DNA from: Massospora cicadina
Taxonomy: Eukaryota; Entomophthoromycota; Entomophthoromycetes; Entomophthorales; Entomophthoraceae
Reading direction: 5' to 3'
Length of the DNA stretch: 64,000 nt
Assembly (NCBI GenBank): GCA_022478985.1
Contig: JAKSZP010000149.1
Location: 62,001 to 126,000 of the forward strand
Of this stretch, positions 54,099-62,894 are shown one piece after another. Each line of letters opens with the position of its first letter. Position 1 is the first letter of the stretch. The notes beneath the pieces were generated by a model that saw only the letters and a list, made by a program, of their open reading frames with translations, was not told the DNA's origin and made no database searches. The translations under genes and the position numbers were made by a program.

Positions 54099-54099
54099 C

Positions 54100-54744
54100 T
54101 GTTGAATCTTGGCAATTTGGTATGTACCTGCTAAAGGGTTTTTCACACAGGGTTTCCCTCATTGAACAATTGGAACGGATAATATGACAATTTCCAGTTC
54201 CTTGATACACTCATAACTACATAATATATAATAAGATGGGAACGATTCCCCAAAACGCTTCTTTATTTAAATTATAATAAGTCAGCAGATCTTCTTCCAG
54301 TCCACTCCTTCCTTCTCTTTCTTCCTTCTAAAAACCTTCTAAGATACCATCCAGTACTAAAAACCTTCTAAGACCAATTCTCCAGTCCCATTATTTCACT
54401 GAAGCCCAGTGACGTCTGTCAGTACTGACCCTTCCACTTAGTTTATTCATGTCGTCATCTTTTCATTGGTTTCAGCTTATTATTCTTCAATCCTTTATTA
54501 CCTTGATTCAAGGCGATCCAATCTATCTTTTTGTCAAGTGTTGACATTACCTTATCGCCCTATTTTGAAGGCAATCTGATAAGACCTGCTATGACCCATT
54601 ATCACCTTATCCTAAAGCGACCAATCACTTATAGCTTTGAAACATATTTAGCAGATTCTGTCCCTTGATTTTTTGGCAGAATTCCTCCAATGAGTCGCAT
54701 GGTCATAATGGTGGCTTGTCATCCAGTCATATAGATTCTTGACA
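54100..54744 (-). repeat. Gypsy-B 5' LTR
   Basis: 645 bp, TGTTGAATCTTGGC to AGATTCTTGACA; partner of 47204-47820. Confidence 0.95.
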
Positions 54745-54749
54745 CCCTC
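54745..54749. repeat. Gypsy-B target-site duplication, right
   Basis: CCCTC, partner 47199-47203. Confidence 0.93.
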
Positions 54750-55356
54750 TATCAGTTCATGGCAAAGGATTTTGGGGGAGAGAAATGATGGCAACCCAAC
54801 AGACTGGACCACCAAAGTAGCCTCATCTGGGAGCTACATGCGAACTGTGGGAATCAGTATCTTTTTATAAATAATTGGCAGCTTAGATGCTGTCACCACA
54901 TCAGCTTTGGATTGAAACCTGAGATCAAAATAGCCCTTAAAGGGCGAAATTCAATGTAACTGGTGGGTTTAAATTCTGCCGTGGCCATCTTGATGATGGC
55001 CACACTTGAATATGGTAAATGATTTTAATATTCAACCCAGAGGTTGAAATGCAGATTGCTCCAAGGGAGCACCAAAGGGCTCCAGAGCACCGCCTGCAAG
55101 CTTGAAGATGGTGGGTTAAGTCCTGTGGTGGGACATAACGCCTGGTGGCATTGGGAGGGCTAGCAGAGCCAGCCAGGCGCACTTTGGCGGTGGCTGAAAA
55201 ATGCCAGAAGTCAGCACACCACCACCCCAAGCCGGGGCAGCAGGCATCAATGGCATTGATATGCTGTTTTCAATTGCTCAATTTGAGTGGCTTGTTTTTT
55301 ATATTTTTTAAAACTTAAAATTCAGCTTTGATTTAGTCGATTGAAGCAGAAAAAAT
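54750..55356 (-). pseudogene. ORF1-only element copy 2, 5' part with N-terminal coding region
   Basis: The N-terminus reads MPAAPAWG at about 55245, equivalent to LPAAPAWGSGK of copy 1. After several frame changes it continues through KGYFDLRFQSKADV and ATLVVQSVGLPSF, matching the region that precedes LPTYLPPEVL in copy 1. The open segment at 54937-55230 is in a shifted frame for most of its length. The 5' untranslated part is AT-rich and ends at the 15 bp target-site duplication. Confidence 0.7.
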
Positions 55357-55371
55357 GTCATATCAGAATCT
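55357..55371. repeat. Target-site duplication, 5' side of ORF1-only element copy 2
   Basis: GTCATATCAGAATCT, identical to 45895-45909. The next bases, TGACA, complete the gypsy-A LTR and are followed by CACAT. Confidence 0.95.
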
Positions 55372-55376
55372 TGACA

Positions 55377-55381
55377 CACAT
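55377..55381. repeat. Gypsy-A target-site duplication, right
   Basis: CACAT, partner 39365-39369. Confidence 0.85.
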
Positions 55382-55899
55382 AAACTAGAAAATACAAGGC
55401 TGCTAAGGAATCAACTTCAGGATAATTTTCATAGTAGCATCAGTCTTTTTATAAAAATTAAGGCTCTGGTGGAAATGCCAATGAGAATATTAATAAACCT
55501 ATTAATGCCAAAAATTATGCCAGCGCAGGGCAAAGTAATGAATAATAATTGATATATGGTTATTAATACAAAAACCAGGGCCATGAGCCAAGGTAAATCC
55601 AGATACTATTGAATTGAGTTGCACTAGCAGGGATTGAGAATGTGATTTTCCTTTGTAACTACCAGTAAAATGAGAAGAAAACGTCCAATGTTTCCAATAT
55701 TAATTTGATACAACTTTGTAAATACATATAAATTGTTGTCAGAAGACCAAAGTTATTTCTAATAAAATGAATCCTATCAATTAACATTAGTGTAGCATAC
55801 TAATTAAACCCTTTATATAAAACATTATACAAAATATGATACGAAATAACTAATCATTAAATAGTTGGTCAGACAATTACAACACACATCTGTGTCCAA
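55382..55899. other. AT-rich spacer
   Basis: Outer flank of the nested block. A 65-codon open frame at 55355-55552 starts inside the duplicated LTR end and is not credible as a gene. Nothing else seen. Confidence 0.5.
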
Positions 55900-57170
55900 A
55901 ACTGAGGATTGTGCATCTCTGAGGCCCATAATGTTACTGGTACCCTTGTGTCCAGGAGAGCCTGAGTGGTAACGTTATGTAACACAATGAAGAAGTTAGT
56001 GGGAAATAGAAGTAAGCCAATCTTCTTTATTGGGTGCTGAGAGCAAATAGAGCAGCAAAAGTAAGAGTAGGGCCAGAATGAGGGTTAACTTTTAGTAGTT
56101 GGTGGGCTGGGCAGCTAGCCCTTCAAGAGTGCATCAGATAGGTCTTAATGATCAGGAGATAAAGTGTAGTTCATAGGGTTCAAGTATAAAACCAACTCAT
56201 CCCCACTGGAAGAGGAGAAGGGGCTAAGGTCCTATGTGCTAGTAGGAACTGAGTGGTCCTGAGTAAAGGAAGGTGCAGAAATGAATGGCACTGCAGCTCA
56301 AATGAGCATTTTTAGGGCCCTTACATTCAGGGGAGAGAGGGTGTGGGCTTTTATAGTGAGTGGGATATCCTGATAGGAGTGTTTACTGAAAGGTGCGAGA
56401 ACAGCCACTTTCAATGAAATTTTCTGGAAGGGCCTTGCCCCAATTGATCATGACAAAGAGAAGGCAGCATTAAGGATGCAGGAAGCGGTCCCAACAGTGA
56501 TGGCGCTTAGTGGTTGAGTCCAGGGCCGCCCTAAAGGTAGAGACTACAAATTTGAGGTGTACTGCCACCCAAGTGGGCCAGAGCATGAAAAGCCTCAATG
56601 AGAGATGACCGGTCTGAAGCTTCCTATCTTAAGGTGAAAAGGCAAAAGAGGCATGAGGCTCTGGACTTTAGTGTATGTACTGCTGAGATTACCAGTGAAA
56701 GCAAGGGTGTAGGGTTTTTAATTGTGTTAGCAGAGTATAGCACCTCATGCACCCAGTGGTAAGCATTACCTTCAATATCATCAAGGTTAGCCACACTCCA
56801 TTGAGAATTGGTGGGGTCTGGGGTCTGGGAACTTCCAGCAGAAAAACGCACCTTAAGCTTGACTAGAGAACCCAAATCTTGATCTGCTGTCTAAGCAGAG
56901 GGAACTGGAGGGACACTCACCACCTTGTAGTTCACTGCATAGGCGGTACTAGATGTTGGAACCCCAGGAGATGTGCTGCATGCCATCAGAACCTGCTTGC
57001 AGGCCTGGATATTTGATACTAGATACCAACAGAGAAAGAACAGGTTGATAAGTGAGTATAGATCCATATTAAGCAAGCAGGAGATTTCCTTGCCAATTAC
57101 AGAGAAGAAGTCAGAGAGCACCAAAGTTATAGGCCTGTAATTTTGTTAAGGAAGTGTTTAGAAGAAGACT
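55900..57170 (-). other. Unidentified, more GC-rich block with minus-strand open frames
   Basis: Two neighbouring minus-strand open frames, 56624-56875 (includes PDPTNSQWSVANLDDIEGNA) and 56891-57124 (includes SLINLFFLCWYLVSNIQACK), lie in different frames, the second upstream of the first. Composition is less AT-rich than the flanks, as in the retroelement coding parts of this window. I recognise no family. It may be a diverged gag/ORF1 remnant or a captured gene fragment. No splice sites, start context or homologous copy in the window supports either. Confidence 0.3.
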
Positions 57171-57179
57171 GGGCTTTAA

Positions 57180-57510
57180 TCTGGGTGTGTCAGATTTAAG
57201 CTTCTCTCTAATGTAGATAAAACCTTGCCATTGGGTTTCCTATTTATACTTAATAAGTCAAGCTCCCCTAATATCCACTTATATTTTCATTACAAGCAAT
57301 ATGACGCCAATCCTTTTGAGGTTCAAAGATATTAACATATTCAAATTACAAATAACTGAGTATTTCTATTATATGGTATGCTATTGAGTATTAATTTTTT
57401 CCCTAGTGATCTACCACTATGGGATATAGTGCTCTTCTTCCTCCCAAGCCTCATCATCAAGCCCACCAACATATGGCTTTAACTTGATTACTAATTATGA
57501 TCCTGATTCT
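57180..57510. repeat. Diverged repeat Q, copy 1
   Basis: Aligns by eye with 59330-59650: TTTCCTA...ATTTAT, ATGACGCCAATCC/ATGCACCGCCAACC, CTCAAATTACAACTAACTGAG, CCCTAGTGRTCYACYA, and CCTCATCATCAAGCYCACCAAC. Direct orientation, about 2.15 kb apart; possibly an old LTR pair or two insertions of one family. Confidence 0.55.
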
Positions 57511-59329
57511 TGCCTGGTGATTTTATTAGAACACATGATTTATTAACGTAAAGTAATAATTTTTAGCTATTTCATTGTTGGCTAGCAGTTGCAAAATCCA
57601 AGTTAAAACTTCAACCTTTGGTTCATCCCACTAAGCACTTGGAAGAGCATGAAATCTTCTAAGTAAGTTGGGTGACTCTTATCCCATAGTCACAACAGAA
57701 AAATGTCTCTTTGTTGCAATGTTTTAAAGTACCATGTGAACATCAACAACAATTAATATACTAATGACTTTGCATCTAACCAGTATCCCTCTACTAGGGC
57801 TGCTCAACTATCTCAGTGGATAGTTTTTACTATAATAAGAGAATTATCTGATGCGTCAAAGTGATTTTAAAAACAGCTTATATGTAAGAAGATTTCTAAA
57901 TTACATCCACTGAATCTTATCTGCTAGGCCTTGAACAGTGCTGGATATATCAGGAGTTGTTAGTATTAACTAGCTTTAAAGCCCTTAGCTGAGCACTTGC
58001 TTCACTGGGAACACTCTAATTTACTTTACCTGCTGTCATTGATTCACCAATTGGGTGATGTTAAAAAGATTCTGCCATGAAAAATGGCTAAAATGAGGTT
58101 ATATCATCTTGCCAACGGTGTTATAATATTTTAATTTAATTTAATTTAATTTAATTTAAACTTTTTAAAATTTTGAGTTAAAAAACTCATAATAATTGAA
58201 ACACCGCATCCATCTCCAAAAAGTTTTACTAAATTTGCCATGGGCTAAATGACTTAAATTATCAACTGCAACAACACATGCCACTGCTCAATACCATTAT
58301 TGTCACCTGTTTTACAACTGTAGTGAGGATAGGTAACAGTATGATAATTTTTCTACACCTGCGACCTCTTTTACCATGCCTCCCTTGCACCACCGTTGAC
58401 CTACAATTGCTTAGATTAATTCTTGTAGTGTTAAAATGAAATTTCTTTTTCTAAATTTCTCTGATCAGAGGCCCTTTTTCACCAAACCTTCACTCTATTC
58501 TTTCTGTGAGTTGATTTCATCCTGCTGAGTTCAGTTAATCCTGAAGCACTTAGTACCCTAGCAATATGTTCACTAATTTGATCCCTGCCACCACTGCTGG
58601 TTCACCTGCTGCCTCTGGTGCTTACTCTTTTGTCAGCTTAATAAACCCCATGAAAAAATCTCACCTAAAAATCTGTTGCAACTGAGTAAGACTTATTAAG
58701 AATTTTCTCTGTTTTGAAGTATTGATTTAATCCTGCCAAGTTCAGTTGGTCCCATGGAGCAAAACTTACCATCAACGTTGACATCCAGACCATGTTACTC
58801 CTTGGCACAGTGTACCTAATCCAGAAGGCTTGCTACTTTGACCCAAACCATGACCACTAGATTGCCATGCTATTGCACGTGTCTGCATCCACACCAAATT
58901 ACCATGTGAATGTGAATGAAACATCAACTTCATCTTCTGCACTCCCTAAGACTATCTCCTTGAGTTCCCATATACTGCATTCCTAGTCCCCTGAATCAAA
59001 AATTCAATTTTGGCCTCTTTAACTTGAACTAACGTTGGCCAGATAATATTGTCTCTCAGAATTAATACTACACCATCAACTTACAAGACTCATCCTCTTG
59101 GTAAACCTAGCAGAGTCCTGAAACTTACACTTATTAATGACCCTAAACTATTTTGGTGTGCTTTCACTTGTTGAGATATCGTCATTCTATGCTAAACTGA
59201 ATCCACTAGCATGTAACAGACATATCTTACCCAGGCGACCAGGTTGACAAGATGTATGTTATTTCAATATTCATTTTCACCCAGGCAAAACAATTGTCAT
59301 CCTGGTGAGGCTTAGAGAGTCTTTATTGG
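57511..59329. other. Unassigned region between the two Q repeats
   Basis: AT-rich sequence with no open frame over 60 codons. A short internal similarity (GTTGATTTCATCCTGCTGAGTTCAG near 58510 and ATTGATTTAATCCTGCCAAGTTCAG near 58725, split here only for description) hints at further duplications. No RT or integrase motif recognised. Confidence 0.4.
58130..58159. repeat. (TTTAA)n microsatellite
   Basis: Six perfect pentamer units. Confidence 0.9.
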
Positions 59330-59650
59330 GATTCTTTTAGATGTGGGTAATACCTCTCCATTATAGTTTCCTAAATATTTATTTTATCTAGAATTTTAAG
59401 CTCATCTATTACCCCTTAACATCTTATTTACATGTGATGCACCGCCAACCCTATCTTATAACAATAAAAAGTAATATTATGCTCAAATTACAACTAACTG
59501 AGCGATGCCATTGAAAAGATAATAGATGTTGTTAGCTTCCCTAGTGGTCCACTAACCTTTGAGATTTTGTGCTTTACTCCTCCTAAACTACCTCATCATC
59601 AAGCTCACCAACTTTCAGATTAAACTGAATCAATTTGTTATATCCCTTAT
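59330..59650. repeat. Diverged repeat Q, copy 2
   Basis: See copy 1 at 57180-57510. Confidence 0.55.
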
Positions 59651-61326
59651 TCAGTTTACCAACCTTAGCTCACTTGATATGAGTCTGACTTGCTGCAAAG
59701 CGGTTCTACTTTTCGCATATTAGGCACCAGACAACATTTGCTTAGATCACAATCATCCTCATAGAACAGGTTCTCCTCTGATGCTACCCATTTTATCAAC
59801 AATCTCTTTGGTATACTGTACATGCCCTTAACAAATCTCAGGTTGACACTCTTTGACATGTTCATTATAAAATGGCCTCAGGACTCAACAGAAGCCAATT
59901 CAACCTCTCCCTTGGCAGCTCAGCTCCAAGTTATCCGCAATATAGAGTGTCTTTGTTTAATCAGAACATATCTCAAAGTGGTATCATATTTTGCTTGATG
60001 GCTAATCCCAGACTGGCTACTGTCAATTAGTTCACTTAAACCACTATAGGTGAAATAGAAAGGATAAAACTGAGGTTCCATGAAAAGGTTTTTTCAAAGT
60101 AAAAAATAATGTTTTTTACTTCTGGTATAAATCAAGAAATAATACAGATGATAGTTGTGCAATAAGTTGGGAGTATAGGTATCAATATTAAGGGTCTTCA
60201 GGATCTCTAGTGTAATGGTGTCTAACTTCTGCTTTGTTATTTCATCCCTTTAATATAAATCTTTATATGTGAGCTTCTTATTGTGGTGATTACCCCTGAA
60301 CCTTGATGTCCAGGGGCCCTTTCATTTGTCCCCACTTCTGGATAAGGGCAGTTGCATCTTCTTCAGATATTGCTTTATCACCTAATCTGGTTATAGGCTT
60401 GTCAACTTCAAATTTTAGCAGTGGCGCTCCTTTTATAAGCCTCACATCATATTTCCAATAAACTCTCAAGATTGTTTTCTTTCCTGATTTGATAATATCC
60501 ACTCTTCATCCTCAATTGTTCCTGTCAGGGTATTTTTGATGAGTCATCATTTCATCATAAGTGATTTGAAAATTTATTTTGTCACCCAATGGTATAAAAG
60601 GGGCCAATTTTCATGTTAAATTATGTGACGTTTTCATATTTATTAAGCAACTCTGCTGAAGCATCAGGACAAAAAAATTCATGACATCGCTCTGATTTTA
60701 AGGTATGTTAAGTTTTGGCAATGGTGAAAGCTAAATTACTTAACAAGGGATATTGAGGATTACTTGCTGTATAAATAAAACTCCTGCTCAAAATCAGGAA
60801 GTAGATACTCTGATAATTCTTCATTGAAACCCAAGTAACTCTGTTATGCACACCATTCTCAAGTCTACTAATTATATAAAATATGAGACCTTTTGTTTTC
60901 ATAATAAAATAGGAAACACTACTAAATAATTGGTACTACTTCTCTGGTAGTATAAACAAATACTTCTCTTTTGGAAGTATAAACACACACAAACTATATA
61001 ATATAGATGATAGACATCAGGTGGGAACAACAGGCAGACAACAGATAGTAAACAATAATTAAAAAACTATAACACAGTAGTTAATAATGACCAATAGATA
61101 AAAGATGATTTTAATCAGCCAGGCGCCAGTTTTATATACCTCTTAGGCATCTCCTGATTATACTCATCTATTAGATAAGTTCATTCATAATAAGCCAATC
61201 CTCTGCTGGTCATGGAAAAAACTATGAATAAATCACCCAAGTTAATTCAGCCCATGAATTGAGTAAATAACAATTGTACCAGTGTAATCGATAATATTAC
61301 TCTCATAATTGGGAGGATTTTTAGTG
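59651..61326. other. Unassigned AT-rich region
   Basis: Minus-strand open frames at 59665-59865 (66 codons) and 60290-60502 (70 codons, with VDKPITRLGDKAISEEDATA) have no recognised domain. The latter reads like a soluble charged protein but is isolated and short. No repeat boundary found. Confidence 0.35.
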
Positions 61327-61342
61327 TGATAATAACATATAA
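61327..61342. repeat. Target-site duplication, left of dimeric SINE
   Basis: TGATAATAACATATAA, identical to 61598-61613. Confidence 0.95.
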
Positions 61343-61597
61343 ATTATTCAAGGTGGGTCAACTTTGGGACAAATATACCACACTGAGAATTTTTCTAGAC
61401 AGTACAGGTTTTGAACTCAAAATCTGCACTTAGGTGGAAGCAGTTTTACCTGCTTGGCTAACCACCCTTAAATTATTGAAGGTGGGTCAACCTTGGGACA
61501 AATATACCACACTGAGAATATTTGAAGCCAGTACAGGTTCTAAACTTGAAACTTGAACTAGGGTGGAAGAAGTTTTACCTGCCAGGCTAACCTCCCT
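61343..61597 (-). mobile_element. Dimeric tRNA-like SINE
   Basis: Two tandem units, 61343-61469 and 61470-61597, both on the minus strand, within one perfect 16 bp target-site duplication. The unit at 61343 has an A box TAGCCAAGCAGG (61449-61460) and a perfect B box GTTCAAAAC (61408-61416). The second unit has TAGCCTGGCAGG (61578-61589) and a weaker GTTTAGAAC. Units share TTGTCCCAAGGTTGACCCACC-type 3' bodies and end in AATAATTT. Pol III boxes 30-35 nt apart mark a tRNA-derived head. The second unit is the 5' one on the element strand. A monomer of the same family is at 29936-30053. Confidence 0.87.
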
Positions 61598-61613
61598 TGA
61601 TAATAACATATAA
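61598..61613. repeat. Target-site duplication, right of dimeric SINE
   Basis: TGATAATAACATATAA. Confidence 0.95.
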
Positions 61614-61810
61614 TCAACGCAGAATCAATATAAGACCTGCCCAATTATATTACATCATATCTTGATGAATAACAAAAGATGGGGATAAGAAGATAAACAA
61701 ATATAAATCATGACACACCCCAAATTGGGATGTCAGCATGCCTCTCATAGAACTAGGTATGCCATATTTAGGCTATACATGTTAAAGTACTTAATAAATC
61801 AATTTCATTA
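61614..61810. other. AT-rich spacer
   Basis: Nothing recognised, except AATTTCATTA at its right end, which may be the left copy of a short duplication around LINE-D (compare AAATTCATTA at 62885-62894). Confidence 0.4.
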
Positions 61811-62884
61811 ATCAACTCCAGACCTCCCGCAACAACATTGGTCCAGAGCAGCAAGGACTAACTTTGCACAGGCGCTCAAATTAACCAACCCACATAGTCC
61901 ACCCAGACTACTTTCATACCTTGCCAAGCACCCTACTGCAACAGGTCCGCATGGAAGCTCCCCTCATTTCAAACATATCCTCCAAACTATCCGCCATATG
62001 GGATGTACCATAAAGAACATGGGTACTATACATGGAAGGGGATGACCCAGCCCCTAATTCAAGTTTAAGAAACCCAGAAAACCACCCCCAGAGGGATATG
62101 CTCTCAACAACCCCAAGCATAGCTAGGATAGAATACCTAGATATGCTGGACATTCCCAATGATTCAACCACACAGAAAGCAATGTGGAAAATGACACACC
62201 ACCCACTCCTACAGCCAAGGATAAGAGCAAACGCCTGGCGCTGTTTGAGAAGGACCTATAGGACGGCGGACTGCTCCAACTCCCTCCACAAAACATGTGC
62301 AGTATGTGGAGGGGAGGGATCCCTACATCACCGCCTAGAAACATGCCCCCCAACCAAAGCTATATGGCAGGAAGTCGCACGCCTGCTCAAGATTCAAAAC
62401 AAATAGGAATTCTCAATATCAAAGAGTATCTTCGCGCTCCAGATTGAGTCACCAATCCCATCTACCCTCTGCTCCCTAATAATACCCATTGCAATGTGGA
62501 CAATACACACAATTGCATTAGATGCATTCAAGGGCATGGTCCCAACCATTCATGGGATTATTAACAGATTCTATGTCCATTTACTAGAGCACTTCCAAGC
62601 CTGGCTCTAAGGATATATGAGACCAAGACAAAAAGCGCTCATAGAATCATGGTTCCCACTCTGGTTCCTCCACACAGACCCTTTCCTTCACACCTGCTCC
62701 ATAGCAGGGGAAACCCCCTCAGAGTAGTGCACCAACCCCCATACCTGGCAGTCCCGCTGGCAACAGGGGTAACTTGAGTACCCTGGGGTGCCCAATTTTT
62801 ATATTTGTTAGTTATTCTCTTAGTTTCACATATATTCAGTAATGTATGTCCCCTGGTTGGCTTACCTCGGTTAAATAAAAATAA
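61811..62884 (+). mobile_element. LINE copy D, 5'-truncated, distinct subfamily
   Basis: About 1.07 kb from the ORF2 C-terminus to the 3' end. The left edge aligns with the thumb region of copies B and C (ATTGGTCCAGAGCAGCAAGG against CACTGGTCCCGCGCAGCCTG). The 3' end is CCTCGGTTAAATAAAAATAAAAA, unlike the GCAATAAATTTAAA end of B and C, and the protein differs more than B differs from C, so this is another subfamily. 5' truncation is typical of LINE insertions. A 9 of 10 match flanking the element (61801-61810 and 62885-62894) may be its target-site duplication. Confidence 0.82.
62032..62406 (+). pseudogene. LINE-D ORF2 zinc-finger segment
   Basis: A 124-codon open segment: ARIEYLDMLDIPNDSTTQKA, MTHHPLLQPRIRANAWRCLR, NSLHKTCAVCGGEGSLHHRL, ETCPPTKAIWQEVARLL. 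The finger CAVCGGEGSLHHRLETC is CX2CX7HX4C with all ligands present. A stop (TAG at 62404-62406) separates it from the conserved downstream blocks, which continue in other frames (MWTIHTIALDA, SWFPLWFLHTDPFLHTCS near 62640-62700). The Met is internal to ORF2 and not a true start. Confidence 0.82.
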
Positions 62885-62894
62885 AAATTCATTA

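Larger units (their letters stand above)
47204..54744 (-). mobile_element. Gypsy-B, full-length Ty3/gypsy retrotransposon
   Basis: A 7541 bp minus-strand element with LTRs 54100-54744 (5') and 47204-47820 (3'), TG...CA ends, a 5 bp CCCTC duplication, a primer-binding site and a polypurine tract. Gag, protease, RT, RNase H and integrase follow the standard Ty3/gypsy order (integrase last). It sits in ORF1-only element copy 2. LTRs match closely; the 5' LTR is 28 bp longer mostly because TAAAAACCTTCTAAGA is tandemly repeated near 54325-54375. It is the youngest layer of the nest. It is about 1 kb longer than gypsy-A because of an extra block between integrase and the 3' LTR. Confidence 0.95.
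45910..55356 (-). mobile_element. ORF1-only non-autonomous retroelement, copy 2, split by gypsy-B
   Basis: Two pieces, 45910-47203 (1294 bp) and 54750-55356 (607 bp), total 1901 bp, on the minus strand with a perfect 15 bp target-site duplication. The sequence on either side of gypsy-B is collinear with 15391-17288: AACTGGACCACCAAAGTGG at 16785 has its counterpart ACTGGACCACCAAAGTAG at 54805, right after the gypsy-B insertion point. It encodes only a degraded CCHC protein. A 7-bp inverted repeat, TTGGCAC-TAGTG-GTGCCAA (45915-45933), lies at its 3' end. Absence of LTRs and the 15 bp duplication point to mobilisation by a LINE (inference). Confidence 0.85.
39370..55376 (-). mobile_element. Gypsy-A, Ty3/gypsy retrotransposon split by nested insertions
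   Basis: A minus-strand Ty3/gypsy element of about 6.5 kb without its inserts (39370-45909 plus 55372-55376), flanked by CACAT on both sides. Order on the minus strand: 5' LTR, primer-binding site, gag with CCHC, protease, RT, RNase H, integrase, polypurine tract, 3' LTR. The 5' LTR is interrupted a few bases from its outer end by the ORF1-only element (45910-55356), which duplicated GTCATATCAGAATCT. That element in turn contains gypsy-B. All genes are frame-broken. The two LTRs differ noticeably, as expected for an old insertion. Confidence 0.92.

Noticed and set aside
55355..55552. A 65-codon + strand open frame
   Set aside because: It starts in the duplicated LTR end and runs into AT-rich flank; no domain.
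61343..61597. Possible tRNA genes
   Set aside because: A and B box matches are present, but no acceptor or D stem pairs and the units are flanked by one insertion duplication, so they are SINE heads.
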